6,029 nt of DNA from CAZVWJ01 sp964631325 (GTDB taxonomy: Bacteria > T1Sed10-126), in NCBI GenBank assembly GCA_964631325.1, contig CAZVWJ010000090.1:1-6029 (forward strand), given 5' to 3'. The notes under the pieces were generated by a model that worked only from the letters and a program-made list of their open reading frames with translations, searched no databases and was not told the DNA's origin. The translations under genes were made by a program, and so were the position numbers. Positions 4,210-6,029 of the stretch are shown here, piece by piece. Position 1 is the stretch's first letter; every line of letters starts with the position of its first letter.

Positions 4210-4647
4210 ATGAACCCCCAACAGCTCAATCCAGCAGTGGATTCCTCAGTTTTGCTGGATCTCATTATTCCAGACGACAAAAATCAAAAGAGCAGCCGGC
4301 AGGCTTTAAATAAACTGGCGAAAAATGGTTATCTAATCGTTTCTCCCGTCGTAATTTCTGAAATATCCGTGCATTTTAAATCCCAGAAACGTTTTGATAA
4401 ATGGTACGAATCGAAACCATTTAAGCTGATGCCGGATACTGAAGAGGTGAGCTGGTGGGCAGGACGTTTTTTCAGAAGATACGTTAGTGAAAAATCATCG
4501 GCTCAGTCCCGTCATAAGATACTACCTGACTTTTTTATTGCGGCTCACGCATACATCCACAGCGGCCGCCTTCTTACCCGAGACGAGGATTTTAAGAGGA
4601 ACTACTTCAAAGAATTAAACGTCTTCACTCCCGCTTCAGTGGAATAG
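4210..4647 (+). CDS. vapC: PIN-domain VapC toxin
   Basis: A 145-aa PIN-domain ribonuclease. The four acidic positions of the metal site are visible: Asp11 in AVDSSVLLDL, Glu51 in VISEI, Asp107 in LPDFFIAAHA, and Asp125 in LLTRDEDF. It should therefore be catalytically competent, cutting RNA (tRNA or rRNA in studied VapC proteins; target unknown here). Length and layout are normal. It begins directly after the AbrB-type antitoxin stop, with a G-rich site (4196-4200) 9 nt before the ATG. Expression is thus coupled to its antitoxin. This is the only gene pair on the plus strand. Confidence 0.92.
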   Translation: MNPQQLNPAVDSSVLLDLIIPDDKNQKSSRQALNKLAKNGYLIVSPVVISEISVHFKSQKRFDKWYESKPFKLMPDTEEVSWWAGRFFRRYVSEKSSAQSRHKILPDFFIAAHAYIHSGRLLTRDEDFKRNYFKELNVFTPASVE

Positions 4648-4699
4648 TCATTGTCTCAAGAAAACGGAGTTTTTAAGTTTTCAATTGGAAGTTGAAAAG

Positions 4700-4850
4700 A
4701 AATCAACCACGCAAAAGAGATCCCATGAGTACGCAGGATACAAGCACCGGAATCGGAGCCCGGAATGACAGTGAAATCAAAGAAACGGAGAAAATTCGAA
4801 GAGGCGAGAAAGTAATCGCAGAGGCCAACAGGCGCGGAGATTTCAAAACA
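4700..4850 (+). repeat. Degenerate repeat tract after vapC
   Basis: This is the first part of the 555-bp gap between vapC and the MNT/HEPN operon. Purine-rich words such as 'cgaagaggcgag' and 'cagaggccaacaggcgcgg' appear from about 4795. The preceding 'gagcccggaatgacag' sequence is also low in coding signal. An open frame at 4692-4886 spans the region, but it starts with TTG, lacks a ribosome site and runs through the repeat, so I do not call it a gene. Confidence 0.5.
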
Positions 4851-4853
4851 TTA

Positions 4854-4883
4854 CCTCGAGGGTATAATAGTTTAATAACTTTA
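4854..4883 (+). repeat. 30-bp dispersed repeat head, copy B
   Basis: This is identical over 30 bp to 2542-2571. The downstream spacer differs from copy A but has the same length to the shared TTTTCTTGAG (about 4917-4926) and G-rich 'ttaggttgggagg' (about 4941-4953). Confidence 0.85.
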
Positions 4884-4916
4884 TAACTGCTTTTTTCACC
4901 ACTTGATCAAAGTGCT

Positions 4917-5115
4917 TTCTCCCATTTTCTTGAGAGGAAATTAGGTTGGGAGGGGAAGGCTCGAAGAGGCGGAGGGGAGAGCAGGCGAACAGGCGAACAG
5001 GGGGAACAGCGAGGTTGATAGTTGAGTTCAAACGCTGGGATCGTGATTAAGTGATGCCGTGGTGAGGTGAAGAAGCGGAGAAAGCGTGACGAAGGGACTA
5101 GGAGGCGAGGTTTGA
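4917..5115 (+). repeat. Degenerate repeat tract following head copy B
   Basis: The tract runs from TTTTCTTGAG through 'tcgaagaggcggagg', 'aggcgaacaggcgaac' and 'gaacagcgaggttgatagttgagttcaa', and on to 'taagtgatgccgtggtgaggtg'. The same order of sub-blocks appears, with drift, at 897-1165 and partly at 3707-3770. No gene is seen on either strand. At 5153-5177 a CTGGAA/TTCCAG hairpin follows, without a T-tail. Confidence 0.65.
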
Positions 5116-5202
5116 GACGAAAGGTTTAAAAGAAAGAGATGAATTCACAGGCCTGGAAGGGGGTTAATACTTTCCAGCATTTATTCTGTCATTAATTTCG
5201 AA

Positions 5203-5523
5203 TTAGACGGCCGCTTCTTTTTTCCGGCGGTAAAATGTTTTGCCAACCCGATCAATATGTGCAATTACGTCCGAATCCTCTATGTTGTCATAAATTGATA
5301 GATCTATATTGTAGGGCAGATACAACTCATCAAGATCATCGAGAATCTGCAAGACATCTTGTAATTCAAGAGTGTCACCATGCAAGGTAAGATCAATGTC
5401 CGAACCATTATTAAAATTTCCTTTTGCCCTGGAGCCATATATGACTGCTTTTTCGGCCTGAGGATATTTTCGTAAAACTCTCTTTATTTTATTTATCACT
5501 GAATCGGACAGACCATATTTCAA
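5203..5523 (-). CDS. mntA: MNT-domain nucleotidyltransferase antitoxin
   Basis: A 106-aa minimal nucleotidyltransferase. The GSx10DxD signature is complete: Gly30-Ser31 in IYGSRAKG, and Asp42/Asp44 in GSDIDLTL. A third acidic position, Asp74 in YNIDLSIYD, fits the catalytic triad. In studied HepT/MntA systems the MNT partner adds AMP units to a tyrosine of the HEPN toxin and so silences it; the same is inferred here because the partner keeps that tyrosine. The start is TTG at 5523. It is supported by AAAGGTGA (5533-5540) at 9 nt, inside the end of the HEPN gene, and by the two-base gap to the upstream stop. The length is normal for the family. Confidence 0.88.
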   Translation of the reverse strand: MKYGLSDSVINKIKRVLRKYPQAEKAVIYGSRAKGNFNNGSDIDLTLHGDTLELQDVLQILDDLDELYLPYNIDLSIYDNIEDSDVIAHIDRVGKTFYRRKKEAAV

Positions 5524-5525
5524 AG

Positions 5526-5945
5526 CTAATTTTCACCTTTTAATTTTTGTAATTCTTTCTCCAACTGTTTAAACTCTTGAAAATATCTGTCGCATATATT
5601 TTCCAAAATCTGGTTGGCAGTTTCCTCGTTATAAGTATGGGAAGTTAGATTTCTACTCTGGATCATTTCCATCCAGACCTCCCCTTTATTAATAAGACCC
5701 TCCTCAAACGCCTTTCTCGTCGTATCTTTTGAACCATACAAATCCGTAGTTCCCCGGCTTTCGAAAAAATCTTTTAAAGTGTTCCAGGCCAGTTCATGGG
5801 TAAACTCAAAGGATTGTATTAAGCCCTGCTTTTCCAAATCAGAAAGCTCCCGATCCCCAGCCAGTTCTACCCCCTGCTCCATTTGGGCAAGAGCTTTTTT
5901 AAAATGTTTCATCCTCTGCAACCAGCGAACATCCTCTTCGGCCAC
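5526..5945 (-). CDS. hepT: HEPN toxin, HI0074/HepT type
   Basis: A 139-aa all-helical HEPN protein of the HI0074 group (once annotated as nucleotidyltransferase substrate-binding protein). Family marks are DVRWLQRMKHFKKALAQMEQ at the N-terminus, SFEFTHELAWNTLKDF in the middle, and the RNase motif RNLTSHTY. This gives Rx4HxY with Arg98, His103 and Tyr105 in this numbering, Tyr105 being the expected AMPylation site. The predicted role is ribonuclease toxin controlled by the MNT gene that follows. I chose the GTG at 5945 because AGAGGTG (5954-5960) lies 8 nt upstream and the protein then begins MAEEDVRWLQR, as in relatives. An ATG at 5963 would add six residues, but has only AGG at four bases. 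Confidence 0.87.
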   Translation of the reverse strand: MAEEDVRWLQRMKHFKKALAQMEQGVELAGDRELSDLEKQGLIQSFEFTHELAWNTLKDFFESRGTTDLYGSKDTTRKAFEEGLINKGEVWMEMIQSRNLTSHTYNEETANQILENICDRYFQEFKQLEKELQKLKGEN

Positions 5946-5994
5946 GGAACCAGCACCTCTCATACATCCTGTTTATTTTTAATCATCTTGAAAT

Positions 5995-6004
5995 TAGTAT
6001 ACTA
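5995..6004 (-). promoter_or_regulatory. Palindrome over a possible -10 of the hepT-mntA operon
   Basis: TAGTATACTA is a perfect 10-bp palindrome that contains TATACT (5996-6001 on the minus strand), about 50 bp before the GTG start. A convincing -35 is absent: the sequence 17 bp upstream reads TCGAAA. It is a plausible autoregulatory site near the window end. Confidence 0.4.
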
Positions 6005-6029
6005 TAAGATTAAACATTTTTCGAACCTG

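Noticed and set aside
4661..4698. Terminator after vapC
   Set aside because: AAAAC-GGA-GTTTT (4661-4673) and TTTTCAA/TTGAAAA (4678-4698) form only weak AT stems, and the second has no T-tail.
4692..4886. Plus-strand open frame of 64 codons
   Set aside because: It starts with TTG, has no ribosome site and ends inside the 30-bp dispersed repeat, so it is not under coding constraint.
4843..5031. Minus-strand open frame of 62 codons
   Set aside because: It lies wholly in repeat sequence; the peptide (LFACSPLRLF type) is the complement of the 'gaagaggcg' words.
5153..5177. Terminator after mntA
   Set aside because: The CTGGAA/TTCCAG stem lies about 25 bp past the stop, but is followed on the minus strand by GCCTGTG with no T-run.
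5779..5982. Plus-strand frame opposite the HEPN gene
   Set aside because: It is a shadow of the hepT coding strand, as are the frames at 515-715, 2121-2306, 3134-3331 and 3513-3710.

Overview
The window comes from a bacterial chromosome or large plasmid. Genes are short, have Shine-Dalgarno sites, use sigma70-like promoters, and are separated by long spacers full of degenerate repeats. It holds no ribosomal, tRNA or core metabolic gene, so the species cannot be fixed. Spacers built from 'GAAGAGGCGAAG'-like words are, from memory, common in environmental anaerobes and other mat or sediment bacteria; this is a weak hint only.

Every protein gene I can support belongs to, or looks like, a toxin-antitoxin (TA) pair. 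There are six modules in 6 kb. From left to right: (1) minus strand, DUF4258 putative toxin (456-779) followed by a 70-aa putative antitoxin (244-456); (2) minus strand, a DUF4258-like basic protein (1574-1840) followed by an acidic 92-aa protein (1296-1574); (3) minus strand, a DUF433 antitoxin (1910-2221) followed by only the first ~16 residues of a DUF5615 toxin (1842-1910), a broken module whose remains now sit directly upstream of module 2; (4) minus strand, an intact DUF433/DUF5615 pair (3344-3580 and 2987-3343); (5) plus strand, an AbrB/MazE-type antitoxin with a PIN-domain VapC toxin (3991-4209 and 4210-4647); (6) minus strand, a HEPN toxin of the HI0074/HepT type with an MNT-type nucleotidyltransferase antitoxin (5526-5945 and 5203-5523).

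The spacers are not random. They hold a dispersed repeat family: a 30-bp perfectly conserved head in two copies, a 33-bp block in two copies, and arrays of 'gaagaggcg' words, one of which has been tandemly duplicated with an 88-bp period. They also hold a ~200-bp nested palindromic element resembling a MITE (2307-2511) and several hairpins. Two of the minus-strand promoters (upstream of modules 1 and 3) share the same -35, spacing and -10, with palindromes over the -10 that fit TA autoregulation.

The best leads are the decayed module 3 and its apparent fusion to module 2, the two DUF4258-type pairs with partners I cannot assign to a named antitoxin family, the shared promoter, and the repeat family between the modules. 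The region reads as an accessory TA island shaped by insertion, deletion and repeat expansion.
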